The notes under the pieces were generated by a model that did no database searches, was not told the DNA's origin, and saw only the letters and a list, made by a program, of their open reading frames with translations. From assembly GCA_903789495.1 (NCBI GenBank), contig CAIFEQ010000003.1, positions 59,785 to 123,784 on the forward strand: a stretch of DNA of 64,000 bases, written 5' to 3'. The DNA comes from an uncultured Erysipelotrichaceae bacterium. Its GTDB lineage: Bacteria > Bacillota_I > Bacilli_A > Erysipelotrichales > Erysipelotrichaceae. The position numbers were made by a program, and so were the translations under genes. Shown piece after piece: positions 44,825 to 52,476 of this stretch; positions within the stretch are counted from its first letter, which is position 1, and the number at the start of each line of letters is the position of its first letter.

Positions 44825-45364
44825 TCAGGCGGCAGCCTCCTGGACCTGTTTCCGGACTGCCATGGTCTTCTGCACGATCTTAACTGCTGCCCAGCCGCAG
44901 AAGATGCCTGTCAAAATCCCAGCCAGGACATCGGTCGGATAATGCACATAAAGATAGAGCCGGGAGAACGCGATCAGAAAAGCAAACATCAAAGCAGGAA
45001 GCCGCCATTGTTTCAGATCGCCGGAAAGCCACAGCCCGGTGACCACGGCAAATGAAAGTGCTGTATGTCCGGACGGAAATGAATAATCCGTCGGCCGGCT
45101 GACGAGCAGACTGACCGCGGGATTGACATCGCACGGCCGCACCCGCTGGAAGACGTTCTTCATCACCACATGGCACAGGATGATTTCCAGGACAATGGCG
45201 GTCAGAAGAATCCAGCCCGTTCTGCGTGTTACTCCGCGGATCATCAGAATCGCTGCAAGAGCGAACCACAGAACCAGGCCGTTTGAAATCAGAGGCATCA
45301 GAACATCCAGGAAAGAGCAGCGGAGCAGCTGAATCGTATCCAGTATCTGTATTTCCATACTCAC
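44825..45364 (-). CDS. PAP2 superfamily membrane phosphatase (copy 2)
   Basis: 179 aa, closely matching the copy at 5354-5890 along its length (EIQILxxIQ at the start, KNVFQRVRPCDVNPAVSLLVSRPTDYSFPSGHT, FSRLYLYVHYPTDVL). All three catalytic motifs are intact. GTG 45364 is chosen because AAAGG lies 7 nt before it and VSMEIQ aligns with MSIEIQ of copy 1; ATG 45358 and ATG 45397 are alternatives. First gene of an operon with NAGPA and a small membrane protein. Likely a lipid pyrophosphate phosphatase; a carrier-lipid substrate is inferred. Confidence 0.88.
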   Translation of the reverse strand: MSMEIQILDTIQLLRCSFLDVLMPLISNGLVLWFALAAILMIRGVTRRTGWILLTAIVLEIILCHVVMKNVFQRVRPCDVNPAVSLLVSRPTDYSFPSGHTALSFAVVTGLWLSGDLKQWRLPALMFAFLIAFSRLYLYVHYPTDVLAGILTGIFCGWAAVKIVQKTMAVRKQVQEAAA

Positions 45365-45406
45365 ACACCAGCCTTTATCGGACTCATCCTGCATCATAAA
45401 AGCCAG

Positions 45407-45446
45407 TCATAAACTGGCATTGCGGTCTATCTGAATAATTTCTAAA
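45407..45446 (-). promoter_or_regulatory. Candidate promoter with direct repeat for the PAP2 copy 2 operon
   Basis: The minus strand has TTTAGAAATTATTCAGA (45446-45430) with TTTAGA and TTCAGA 11 bp apart. TTCAGA is followed after 17 nt by TTATGA. The same arrangement stands before PAP2 copy 1, though the two genes are 39 kb apart and the rest of their upstream regions differ. This argues for a shared regulator site. Confidence 0.55.
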
Positions 45447-45643
45447 CTTTGAACCTTCTGCTCCCTTCTGACCTGTTTTCCCGGCACATATAAGAGGCTG
45501 AAACAGCTGACGGAAGACGGCAGCTGCAGGAAATGCTCTGCCGGCAGTCCGTGTCAGCGGGATTCAGCAGAATGGATGCTGGCATCACCTTGGCCGCAGA
45601 ACGAATGCATGTTCATAAACTGCGCAGCTGCTGAAAGTGCTGA

Positions 45644-46486
45644 TCACCCCCGGACAATTTTCCTGAATGCCCGGCCATCCCCGGATCCGAGCAGTCTCTG
45701 ATAGATCCTCAGATCGCTGTCCTTGAACACATTGAAGATGACTTTCTGCATGCCGCTGTCCGGATGGGCATCCAGCCAGTTTCTGACCGAATCCACCGCA
45801 ATTTCTGCGGCCTGCTCTGCCGGAAACATGAACACGCCTGTCGACAGACAGCAGAAAGCGATGTTCTGACAGCCGTTCTCCGCCGCCAGATCCAGACTTG
45901 CCCGGTAGCACTCTGCCAGCTGTTCTCTGTGTTTCTGTGTCAGCGGACCGATGACAATTGGTCCCACTACGTGAACAATCTTTTCAGAAGGCAGATTCCA
46001 GGCAGAGGTGATCATCGGTACCGCTGCAGGCTGTTCATAGTCCTTTCCGTGTATCTTCCGCAGGGCCTCCATCTTCTGATAGGTCTCCCAGCGCAGCTGT
46101 ACTCCGCTGTACGTCCCGACAATGTTATCCTCGCAGTTATGCAGCGGCTGGTAACAGCCTGTCATCTGGCTGTTGGCTGCGTTGAGGATGGCATCACATT
46201 TCAGGGTGGTGATATCACCCTGCCAGAGATACAGACGCGCGTCGCCCGGCACGGGTTTCAGATCCCGGATATCCGTAATTCCCTTTTCTTCTGCCCTTGC
46301 CTGGAGATAAGCATCCTGTACCTGCAGAAATTCCGCAGAAGCCGGAGCGGGCAGCCGGACGTTGAACAGTGCCCGCAGCAGATCTCTCTGGCCCTGTTCC
46401 CCTTCCGGAATCGCATAGCCGGCATATTCAGGCATTTCCTTCTGCAGTTCCCGGATCAGATACAGTCTTCTCTCTTCCTGTGTCAT
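45644..46486 (-). CDS. Zinc-dependent macrodomain protein (ADP-ribosyl hydrolase)
   Basis: 280 aa. An N-terminal helical extension of about 90 residues precedes the macrodomain: YLWQGDITTLKCDAILNAANSQMTGCYQPLHNCEDN, then TYSGVQLR, IVHVVGPIV and FCCLSTGVFMFP. The Cys/His/Cys in GCYQPLHNCEDN corresponds to the zinc site of SpyMac/SauMac-type enzymes, which remove ADP-ribose from proteins. Those usually sit beside a sirtuin SirTM and lipoyl carrier; neither is here. ATG 46486 has GGAGGAGAGG upstream; the open frame continuing to 46657 crosses the promoter and is rejected. Confidence 0.9.
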   Translation of the reverse strand: MTQEERRLYLIRELQKEMPEYAGYAIPEGEQGQRDLLRALFNVRLPAPASAEFLQVQDAYLQARAEEKGITDIRDLKPVPGDARLYLWQGDITTLKCDAILNAANSQMTGCYQPLHNCEDNIVGTYSGVQLRWETYQKMEALRKIHGKDYEQPAAVPMITSAWNLPSEKIVHVVGPIVIGPLTQKHREQLAECYRASLDLAAENGCQNIAFCCLSTGVFMFPAEQAAEIAVDSVRNWLDAHPDSGMQKVIFNVFKDSDLRIYQRLLGSGDGRAFRKIVRG

Positions 46487-46516
46487 AGGCCTGCCTCTCC
46501 TCCTCTTTTCATCAAT

Positions 46517-46548
46517 TGTAATATATGTTGTTACATCAATGCTGTCAA
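46517..46548 (-). promoter_or_regulatory. Consensus promoter and inverted repeat of the macrodomain gene
   Basis: The minus strand reads TTGACA (46548-46543), 17 nt, TATATT (46525-46520), an almost perfect sigma-A promoter. TGTAATATATGTTGTTACA (46517-46535; arms TGTAA/TTACA) overlaps the -10 region and could bind a repressor. Confidence 0.7.
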
Positions 46549-46999
46549 CGAATGTGTACCTCTGCTCTGAATCCGTTACCTTCCTGGCCGGATCCGTTCC
46601 TGTTCCAGAAGAAAAACAGCCGGCAGGGGCAGAAACGGGAAACATAAAACGGATCAACGAAAAATGGATGCTCAGCCGCTTTGCCAGGCAGGCTTTACAT
46701 CCATTTTCCTTCCTCTGACATCTCGATCAGCCAGGTCGATAGAAAGGAAGGAAGCTACGACAATTAATATAGCAGATATCATCAAACTGGGTGACCCTGC
46801 GGCAGAAATTTGTGACGCGGAGGAAGATCAGGATTCGGTTCTTCAGGACGGAAGGCAGCTGATCGTTATGGCACACTAAGGAAGTGGTATTGTCCGGACT
46901 GCCATCACTCTGTGGTTGCATCAGCTACATACAAGCAGCCGGTCATTGCAGCAGAATCAGAGATGTACTAGATCCCGCCGCTTATCTTCGGATGGATTT
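46549..46999. other. Intergenic junction with half of a terminator repeat
   Basis: No gene supported. 46588-46628 is a near copy of 50653-50691 (shared 19-nt core CCGGATCCGTTCCTGTTCC, then an A-rich run and ACAGCCGGCAGGG). This copy lacks the second arm of the hairpin. To its right, GC content drops. Confidence 0.6.
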
Positions 47000-48175
47000 T
47001 TACTGATCACAAATAGATCCATCAAAATTCAGTCTCGTCATGATCTGATGTGGGCGGAACGGAAACTTTTCTTCGACATCCGGAATCAGATTGATTCCAA
47101 GTCCCTCTTCTTCAGGGACGGCAATATATCCGTTTTTCATCTCCGGAATGTGATCGACCATATCGCACTGACGGAGCTTCACTCCGCTGTCCGTCAAATG
47201 ATCCGCTGTGGATGCCGCATAAGGATTTGGATATTCGCAGATTGCAATATTTTCGGTAGATGCAGCAAAATGTAAGACTGCATTTGTCATAACGGGACTT
47301 AATGGATTATGCGGCACCAGACTGACATGATGAGCTTCTGCAACAGCTGCAATTTTCTTTGCCCCGGTAAATCCTCCGCAGACGCCAAGCGATACTCTTA
47401 CATAGCTGCACGCGCCACGTTCCAGCAGCATTTCAAATTCATGAACCGTGTTAATACGTTCTCCTGTAGCAATTGGAATACGGCATTTATGTGCAACCTC
47501 AGCCATCGCATCAAAATTATCAGGACGTATGGGATCCTCAAGGAACATAATGTTGTACGGTTCCAGCCTTGAACTCAGCTGAATCGCAAGGCCTGGCTCC
47601 AGCCTCCTGTGCAGTTCCACACAGAGATCCACATTCTCGCCAACAGCTTCACGCACTTTCGCTATTCTTCGTTCGGCCTTGTACAGCATTTCTGCATTTC
47701 CGTCTTTGAAAGGCTCTGTTCTTGGTTCATCTAAAAACGGATTTAAATGTCCTAACGCAGTAAATCCCTGATTAACCCCTTTAATCGCGTTCTCCAGCAG
47801 TTCTTCCTCCGTACGCCCGGGCGTGTGGTTATAGACACGGACCTTATCCCGGCACTTTCCGCCCAGGAGCTTATAAACAGGAACATGGTAATGCTTACCG
47901 GCAATGTCCCATAACGCAATGTCAATAGCTGACATCGCTCCCATGACAGCAGCACCACGGAAATGAGAATAGCGATACATATACTGCCAGTGGTGTTCAA
48001 TGTCCAGCGGATCCTGGCCGATGAGGTAATCTCTCATGACTAAAATCGCAGCTGCAGATGATTCGAGAAATCCCCATGCTCCGCTCTCTCCGATCCCGGA
48101 TATTCCTTCATCGGTATCTATCCTGCAGAACACGCTTCTGTTGGCACGAATGACCTTAACATCAGTAATTTTCAC
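47000..48175 (-). CDS. Mandelate racemase/enolase superfamily sugar-acid dehydratase (1)
   Basis: 391 aa. Capping domain RIDTDEGISGIGESGAWGF, barrel residues VDLCVELHRRLEP, MFLEDPIRPDN, IATGERINT and LVPHNPLSPV: the D-galactonate dehydratase (DgoD)-like subgroup that dehydrates aldonic acids with Mg2+. Start GTG 48175 follows AAGGAGG. It begins 13 nt after the second dehydratase gene. AT-richer than flanking genes. Paralogue of the enzyme at 56452. The exact acid is unknown. Confidence 0.87.
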   Translation of the reverse strand: MKITDVKVIRANRSVFCRIDTDEGISGIGESGAWGFLESSAAAILVMRDYLIGQDPLDIEHHWQYMYRYSHFRGAAVMGAMSAIDIALWDIAGKHYHVPVYKLLGGKCRDKVRVYNHTPGRTEEELLENAIKGVNQGFTALGHLNPFLDEPRTEPFKDGNAEMLYKAERRIAKVREAVGENVDLCVELHRRLEPGLAIQLSSRLEPYNIMFLEDPIRPDNFDAMAEVAHKCRIPIATGERINTVHEFEMLLERGACSYVRVSLGVCGGFTGAKKIAAVAEAHHVSLVPHNPLSPVMTNAVLHFAASTENIAICEYPNPYAASTADHLTDSGVKLRQCDMVDHIPEMKNGYIAVPEEEGLGINLIPDVEEKFPFRPHQIMTRLNFDGSICDQ

Positions 48176-48188
48176 GTTTACGTCCTCC

Positions 48189-49265
48189 TTATTGCACGCG
48201 GTACGGTGCGAGCATTTTCCGGTTGATATCCAATCCGGCACCCGGCGCCTGGCTTGGACTCACCGTTCCGTCTTCGTTAAATGTCACAGGATTCAAAAAT
48301 GATTCATAAATCTTCGGATCGTATTGCGGCGGATAGAACTCTGCCAGGTTCACATTAGGAACCGCACAGTCTAAATGGATATGCAGCTGCTGCTGTCCAT
48401 GAGGGCTCATGACGATGCCATTTGCATCCGCATATCCTGCAACTTTCATGAACTCCGTAACCCCTCCCAGACTGGCTGCATCTGGATTCAGTACACTTAT
48501 TGCCTGCGTATTGATCAGATCGCGAAAGCCAAACCGTGTTACCTCATTTTCTCCGGCTGCAATCGGAATATTACTTTTGGCAGCAACTTTCCTGTAGCCG
48601 TCGTAATCGTCTGCATCTACCGGTTCTTCGAACCAATACGGGTGATACTCTTCCACCATCCTGGAAAACTCGATTGCTTCGAAAAAGCGGTAAGCACCGT
48701 TTGCATCTAGCAGGAGCTTCGTGTCTTCGCCGATAACTTCACGAACAGCTTTGACACGTTCTGCGTCTTCTTTCATGGAGACGCCTCCGACTTTCATTTT
48801 CACTGCGTTGATTCCCCAGCTTTTATACTCAAGCATCTCTTCCTGAAGTTCTTTTATGCCTTTATCAGGAGAATAATATCCACCGGCTATATAGCAGGGA
48901 ATCCGCTCTCTGTAACCGCCCAGCAATCGATACAACGGCATGCCGGCTGCCTTGGCTTTGATGTCCCAAAGGGCGATGTCTATGGCAGAAACCGTCTTGC
49001 AGCTCGTGCCTCTTCGTCCTATGAATTTCGGAACATAAATTTTTGACCAAATCCTTTCATTATTCAGCGGGTCCTCTCCGATGATCGCTTGACCCATGCT
49101 TTCTGCGAATTCAACAGCCCAGCTGCACCCATATCCTGTTATTCCCTCATCTGTATCGATAATCAGAAGATTCAGTTCGTTATGGGTATATACATGCTTT
49201 CCGTTTGCTATTGGCTTAGCTTTTGGCCAGCGATATTTCTCCGTTCTGACATCTGTGATTTTCAT
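48189..49265 (-). CDS. Mandelate racemase/enolase superfamily enzyme (2)
   Basis: 358 aa. Lys base in VKMKVGG (KxK), metal ligands D in LLLDANGAY, E in YWFEEPVDADD and E in IAAGENEV, and a late His in VMSPHGQQQLHIH: the mandelate-racemase subgroup layout, distinct from the DgoD-like neighbour. Could be a racemase or a dehydratase of a second sugar acid. First gene of a two-gene operon, divergent from a LysR regulator. Confidence 0.87.
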   Translation of the reverse strand: MKITDVRTEKYRWPKAKPIANGKHVYTHNELNLLIIDTDEGITGYGCSWAVEFAESMGQAIIGEDPLNNERIWSKIYVPKFIGRRGTSCKTVSAIDIALWDIKAKAAGMPLYRLLGGYRERIPCYIAGGYYSPDKGIKELQEEMLEYKSWGINAVKMKVGGVSMKEDAERVKAVREVIGEDTKLLLDANGAYRFFEAIEFSRMVEEYHPYWFEEPVDADDYDGYRKVAAKSNIPIAAGENEVTRFGFRDLINTQAISVLNPDAASLGGVTEFMKVAGYADANGIVMSPHGQQQLHIHLDCAVPNVNLAEFYPPQYDPKIYESFLNPVTFNEDGTVSPSQAPGAGLDINRKMLAPYRVQ

Positions 49266-49680
49266 TTAAGTCAATGCCTCGCTTTTCCGCCTATGTGTCG
49301 GCTGCAATTGAAAATATTTATGGTTTAACTGTTACTTTGCTCGGTTTTCTTTTCCGATGTTTTGAATGATTGGATACTTAGCCAATTGAATAGTCGCATT
49401 ATTGCGAATATTTGTCTAATATTGTATGTTTATCTCAGGATAAAGGATTTCAATTCGATTGATTTGACTAATTGACCGATAAAAATAATTTATTGTATGT
49501 GATCTGGATTTGCTTACCGGATTAAAAACCTATGAAAGCATGGAGAATACCTGTCCGCCAAGACAAAACAGAATGACACTGCCAAAGGTTTGATCATCCA
49601 TGAATTTCAGCGGATAGCTATTTTGAGCCGGAGATACTCAGAGAAAGCATGTTTTTCCGTATAAAGAGAGGTACTCAGAT
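49266..49680. other. Divergent AT-rich control region
   Basis: 415 bp between the dehydratase operon and the LysR gene with no gene supported. It contains the inverted repeat at 49394-49407 and AT-rich promoter-like words. Long for a divergent promoter, so further sites are possible. Confidence 0.55.
49394..49407. promoter_or_regulatory. Candidate LysR-type operator
   Basis: TCGCATTATTGCGA, perfect 5-bp arms around 4 nt, extended by AATA on the left and TATT on the right with one mismatch between. It fits the T-N11-A rule of LysR sites and lies between the divergent genes. Confidence 0.55.
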
Positions 49681-50631
49681 ATGCTGTATGAGAAGTTCGA
49701 TTATATTTTAACCGTTGCGGAAGAATTGAATTTAACAAGGGCTGCAAAACGCTTATACATTTCTCAGCCCACACTGACTCAGTATATCAACCGGCTTGAA
49801 GCAGAACTTGGAGTTCAGCTTTTTGATCGAAGCAAAACGCCAATATCTATTACGGAAGCAGGGCATTATTATATCGAAGAAATGAAAAAAATCTCTTTTG
49901 CAGAGAGAAATTTACGCAGCAATATACAAAGGATTGATAATCCCAGACACAGTCTTATCATTGGCATTGGCCAGGTCCGCGGCAGCCACTGGATTCCATT
50001 GGTTCTTCCTGCTTTCTGTGAGGTTCATCCTGACGTGAACATTCAGGTTGTGCAGTATCTGGAAGCAAACATTGCTGATGCTCTCGAAAAAGGTGAGATC
50101 GATCTCGGCATCGGTGTATTTCAGTCTTTTAAGAGTAATCTGAATATTGAACTGTTAGTCCATGAAAAATTATTTCTTGTCGCCCATAAAAAATTTGGCT
50201 TAATACCTGAATCCGAAAGAAAGCTCAATAATCCAGATCATCTGATGACGATCTCTCCTTCTCTGCTGACACAAAAGCCGTTTATTATTCCCCATGTTGG
50301 AAATGGGTTATACAGTGCATATGAACAGCTGATTTCCATACACCATATTCAGCCTTCTCGGACAATAGCAGTAAATAATCTCAGCACAGGTTTGAGACTC
50401 GTAATGAAAGGACTTGGGATTCAGCTTATTTCAGGACCTGTTCTTCAGGCAGAACATTATAATAAAGACGATCTGACTGACCTTGATTTCTTTACAGTAG
50501 ATAACATGTTATCTACGCGGGTATGTACAGCCGTGTATTCTCCAGATAATAAGAATCAAAGTCTCATTCAGGATTTCATTCGCACACTTCACAGTGAGCT
50601 TGATCAGAAACAAAATATCCAGAATAACTAG
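49681..50631 (+). CDS. LysR family transcriptional regulator
   Basis: 316 aa. N-terminal winged HTH: FDYILTVAEELNLTRAAKRLYISQPTLTQYINRLEAELGVQLFDRSKTPISITEAG. Periplasmic-binding-like effector domain from about 90 to 300. AGAGAGG precedes the ATG. Divergent from the dehydratase operon, so a substrate-responsive activator of it is the simplest reading. Confidence 0.93.
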   Translation: MLYEKFDYILTVAEELNLTRAAKRLYISQPTLTQYINRLEAELGVQLFDRSKTPISITEAGHYYIEEMKKISFAERNLRSNIQRIDNPRHSLIIGIGQVRGSHWIPLVLPAFCEVHPDVNIQVVQYLEANIADALEKGEIDLGIGVFQSFKSNLNIELLVHEKLFLVAHKKFGLIPESERKLNNPDHLMTISPSLLTQKPFIIPHVGNGLYSAYEQLISIHHIQPSRTIAVNNLSTGLRLVMKGLGIQLISGPVLQAEHYNKDDLTDLDFFTVDNMLSTRVCTAVYSPDNKNQSLIQDFIRTLHSELDQKQNIQNN

Positions 50632-50652
50632 TCTTCATACAGTCTTCTCAGT

Positions 50653-50717
50653 CCGGATCCGTTCCTGTTCCGAAAAAAACAGCCGGCAGGGACATAGAGC
50701 TGTCTGCCGGCTTTTGA
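50653..50717. terminator. Bidirectional terminator and right copy of the flanking repeat
   Basis: AGCCGGCAG and CTGCCGGCT form a 9-bp stem. The minus side ends in seven T residues (serving the lipoprotein gene at 50874), the plus side in TTTT (serving LysR). Bases 50653-50691 repeat 46588-46628. Confidence 0.75.
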
Positions 50718-50873
50718 AACGACCTCTGACGACCGAACTTTCTGTTCAGCTTTCCGGTTCAATGGCAGTCACCTGGTATCTGCCATCTTCCTGTCTGGTC
50801 AGGATGACCCTGTAATAAACATCTTCGGTATGACTGTCGGCATAGTAGGTTCTGTGCAGGCATACCTGCAGAT

Positions 50874-51422
50874 TCATCCGGGAATCATCGTAGCTTCCTT
50901 TATGATTTCCGCTGTTTCTTCATAATCCCGGGCACCGCCGATGCCGCCCTCTTTCCAGTACACGCAGCCATCCTTCAGATAGATACCGGCGGTGCTGCCT
51001 TCCTCTTCTGCCGGTGTCGTTTCCGCGGTGAAGCGGAAGTCGGTAAACGAGGACAGACAGCGGTTGGCTTCCTCAGCAGACATATGATCCAGCGTGAACT
51101 GACTGTCCGGGATGCTTTCCTGCACGATATCTATCTGAATCGTTTCAAAGACATTGCAGAAATACAGAAGATAATCAGCGGCCTTTCCATCCGCAATGAT
51201 GCCGTTCTGAATGAGAACCTGGGCAACATTGGTCATCTCTTCTCTGGTCAGACTGCCTTCAATCAGCCCGGGATAGTCCGCATCCGTCATGACGGCCGGT
51301 GCAGCAGCAGATGCGGCTGCGGTGGCTGTGGCAGAAGGCGCTGCAGAGGAAGAAGATTCCGGTGAAGCTGAAGACGGCTGACCCTGGCTGCTGCAGCCGC
51401 TCAGCGCCAGTACCAATGCCAA
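50874..51422 (-). CDS. Uncharacterised lipoprotein with uncertain start
   Basis: 182 aa from TTG 51422: lipobox ALSGCSS, a Ser/Ala/Pro/Thr linker to residue 45, then a globular domain with no known family (YPGLIEGSLTREEMTNVAQVLIQNG and on). Upstream in frame the sequence reads I-K-R-I-L-V-P-L-A, exactly what follows the initial Met in a signal peptide, but the codon at 51443-51441 is ATC, preceded by AAAGGG at a good distance. It may have lost its ATG, or use a non-AUG start. Confidence 0.7.
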   Translation of the reverse strand: MALVLALSGCSSQGQPSSASPESSSSAAPSATATAAASAAAPAVMTDADYPGLIEGSLTREEMTNVAQVLIQNGIIADGKAADYLLYFCNVFETIQIDIVQESIPDSQFTLDHMSAEEANRCLSSFTDFRFTAETTPAEEEGSTAGIYLKDGCVYWKEGGIGGARDYEETAEIIKEATMIPG

Positions 51423-51520
51423 GGGAACCAGAATTCGTTTGATCCTTTTTTCCCTTTATCCAGTTTCCTGTGTATTTCCTGGAAGTATACCGTAATCTTA
51501 AGATTCCCAGGTTCTGCCCA

Positions 51521-51557
51521 GAAGAAAAGCAGCTGACAGGGGGAGTCTGTCAGCTGC
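51521..51557 (-). terminator. Terminator of the PhzF-like gene
   Basis: GCAGCTGACAG and CTGTCAGCTGC make a perfect 11-bp stem, followed on the minus strand by TTTTCTTC, 26 bp after the stop. Confidence 0.85.
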
Positions 51558-51582
51558 CGTTTCGGCTTGATGGCATCTGTTC

Positions 51583-52371
51583 TCAGAAGCAGATGGTGCC
51601 TTCTTCAAACAGAGCTGCCCTGCCGGCCAGGAATACCCGGTCGCCCTCGCGGCGGCAGTGCAGTTCTCCGCCCCGTGGCGAGGCCTGATAAGCCAGCAGT
51701 TCATCTTTACCCAGGGTATCTGCCCAGTACGGAACAACATGGCAGTGGCCGCGGCCGCAGACGGGATCCTCATGCACCCCGCACTTCGGGGCAAAGGAAC
51801 GGGTGACACAGTCATAGCTGCTGCCGCGGGCCGTGACATGCATGCACACGCCGTCCAGCTGCAGGATCCTGGCATCATCCGGCTGTGCCTGACGTACCTG
51901 ATCCTCACTGGCCATGACACAGACCAGATCATCTCCCATATAGGCTTCCACCGGACGGAAGCCGCCGATGGCCTCGGCCATGGCATCTGTCACCGGCACC
52001 TTCTTCAGAGAATAGGCCGGGAAATCCATGGTCAGAAGATCCCCGTTCTTGCTCACCTTCAGTGTCCCGCTCAGAGTCTGGAAGGAAACTTCCGTTCTTT
52101 CCGGATACAGAATCGACAGCAGGACATAACCGGTCGCCAGTGTGGCATGCCCGCAGAGCTTCACTTCGCCGCCCGGCGTAAACCAGCGCAGATGATAGGA
52201 ATGTTCCGGGTTCTCGACCGCAAAGGCTGTTTCCGAATAATTTTTTTCCATGGCAATCTTTGCCATCACATCGTCCGGCAGCCATTCCTTGAGAATGCAG
52301 ACAGCAGCCGGGTTGCCGGCAAAGACCTGATCCGTAAAGGCATCCACGGTGTACTGTTTCTGTTTGTTCAT
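51583..52371 (-). CDS. PhzF-family isomerase/epimerase
   Basis: 262 aa. Diaminopimelate-epimerase-like fold: YTVDAFTDQVFAGNPAAVC, KNYSETAFAV (catalytic Glu in SET), WFTPGGEVKLCGHATLATGYVL, RSFAPKCGVHEDPVCG. PhzF itself isomerises a phenazine precursor; most homologues, including this one, have unknown substrates. Phenazine genes are absent. ATG 52371 follows AAAGGAGG; much longer open frame upstream overlaps the divergent gene. Divergent from a MocR regulator with a shared palindrome, so it is probably its target. Confidence 0.9.
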   Translation of the reverse strand: MNKQKQYTVDAFTDQVFAGNPAAVCILKEWLPDDVMAKIAMEKNYSETAFAVENPEHSYHLRWFTPGGEVKLCGHATLATGYVLLSILYPERTEVSFQTLSGTLKVSKNGDLLTMDFPAYSLKKVPVTDAMAEAIGGFRPVEAYMGDDLVCVMASEDQVRQAQPDDARILQLDGVCMHVTARGSSYDCVTRSFAPKCGVHEDPVCGRGHCHVVPYWADTLGKDELLAYQASPRGGELHCRREGDRVFLAGRAALFEEGTICF

Positions 52372-52425
52372 CAGAGTATTTCCTCCTTTTCCTTTTTCTG
52401 CTTTCATGGTAGATTTTCTGTATGA

Positions 52426-52451
52426 TACATACAATATTGAAATTGTATGTA
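52426..52451. promoter_or_regulatory. Operator between the PhzF-like and MocR-like genes
   Basis: TACATACAAT (52426-52435) and ATTGTATGTA (52442-52451) form a perfect 10-bp inverted repeat around 6 nt, midway between the divergent starts. It overlaps TACAAT and TATCAT words that could be -10 boxes. Confidence 0.7.
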
Positions 52452-52476
52452 CAACAATTCTTTCGGAGGTGCCGCC

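Noticed and set aside
48176..48241. Upstream 22-residue extension of the first dehydratase
   Set aside because: It runs into the end of the preceding gene; GTG 48175 has AAGGAGG at the right distance and begins the conserved KITDVKV.
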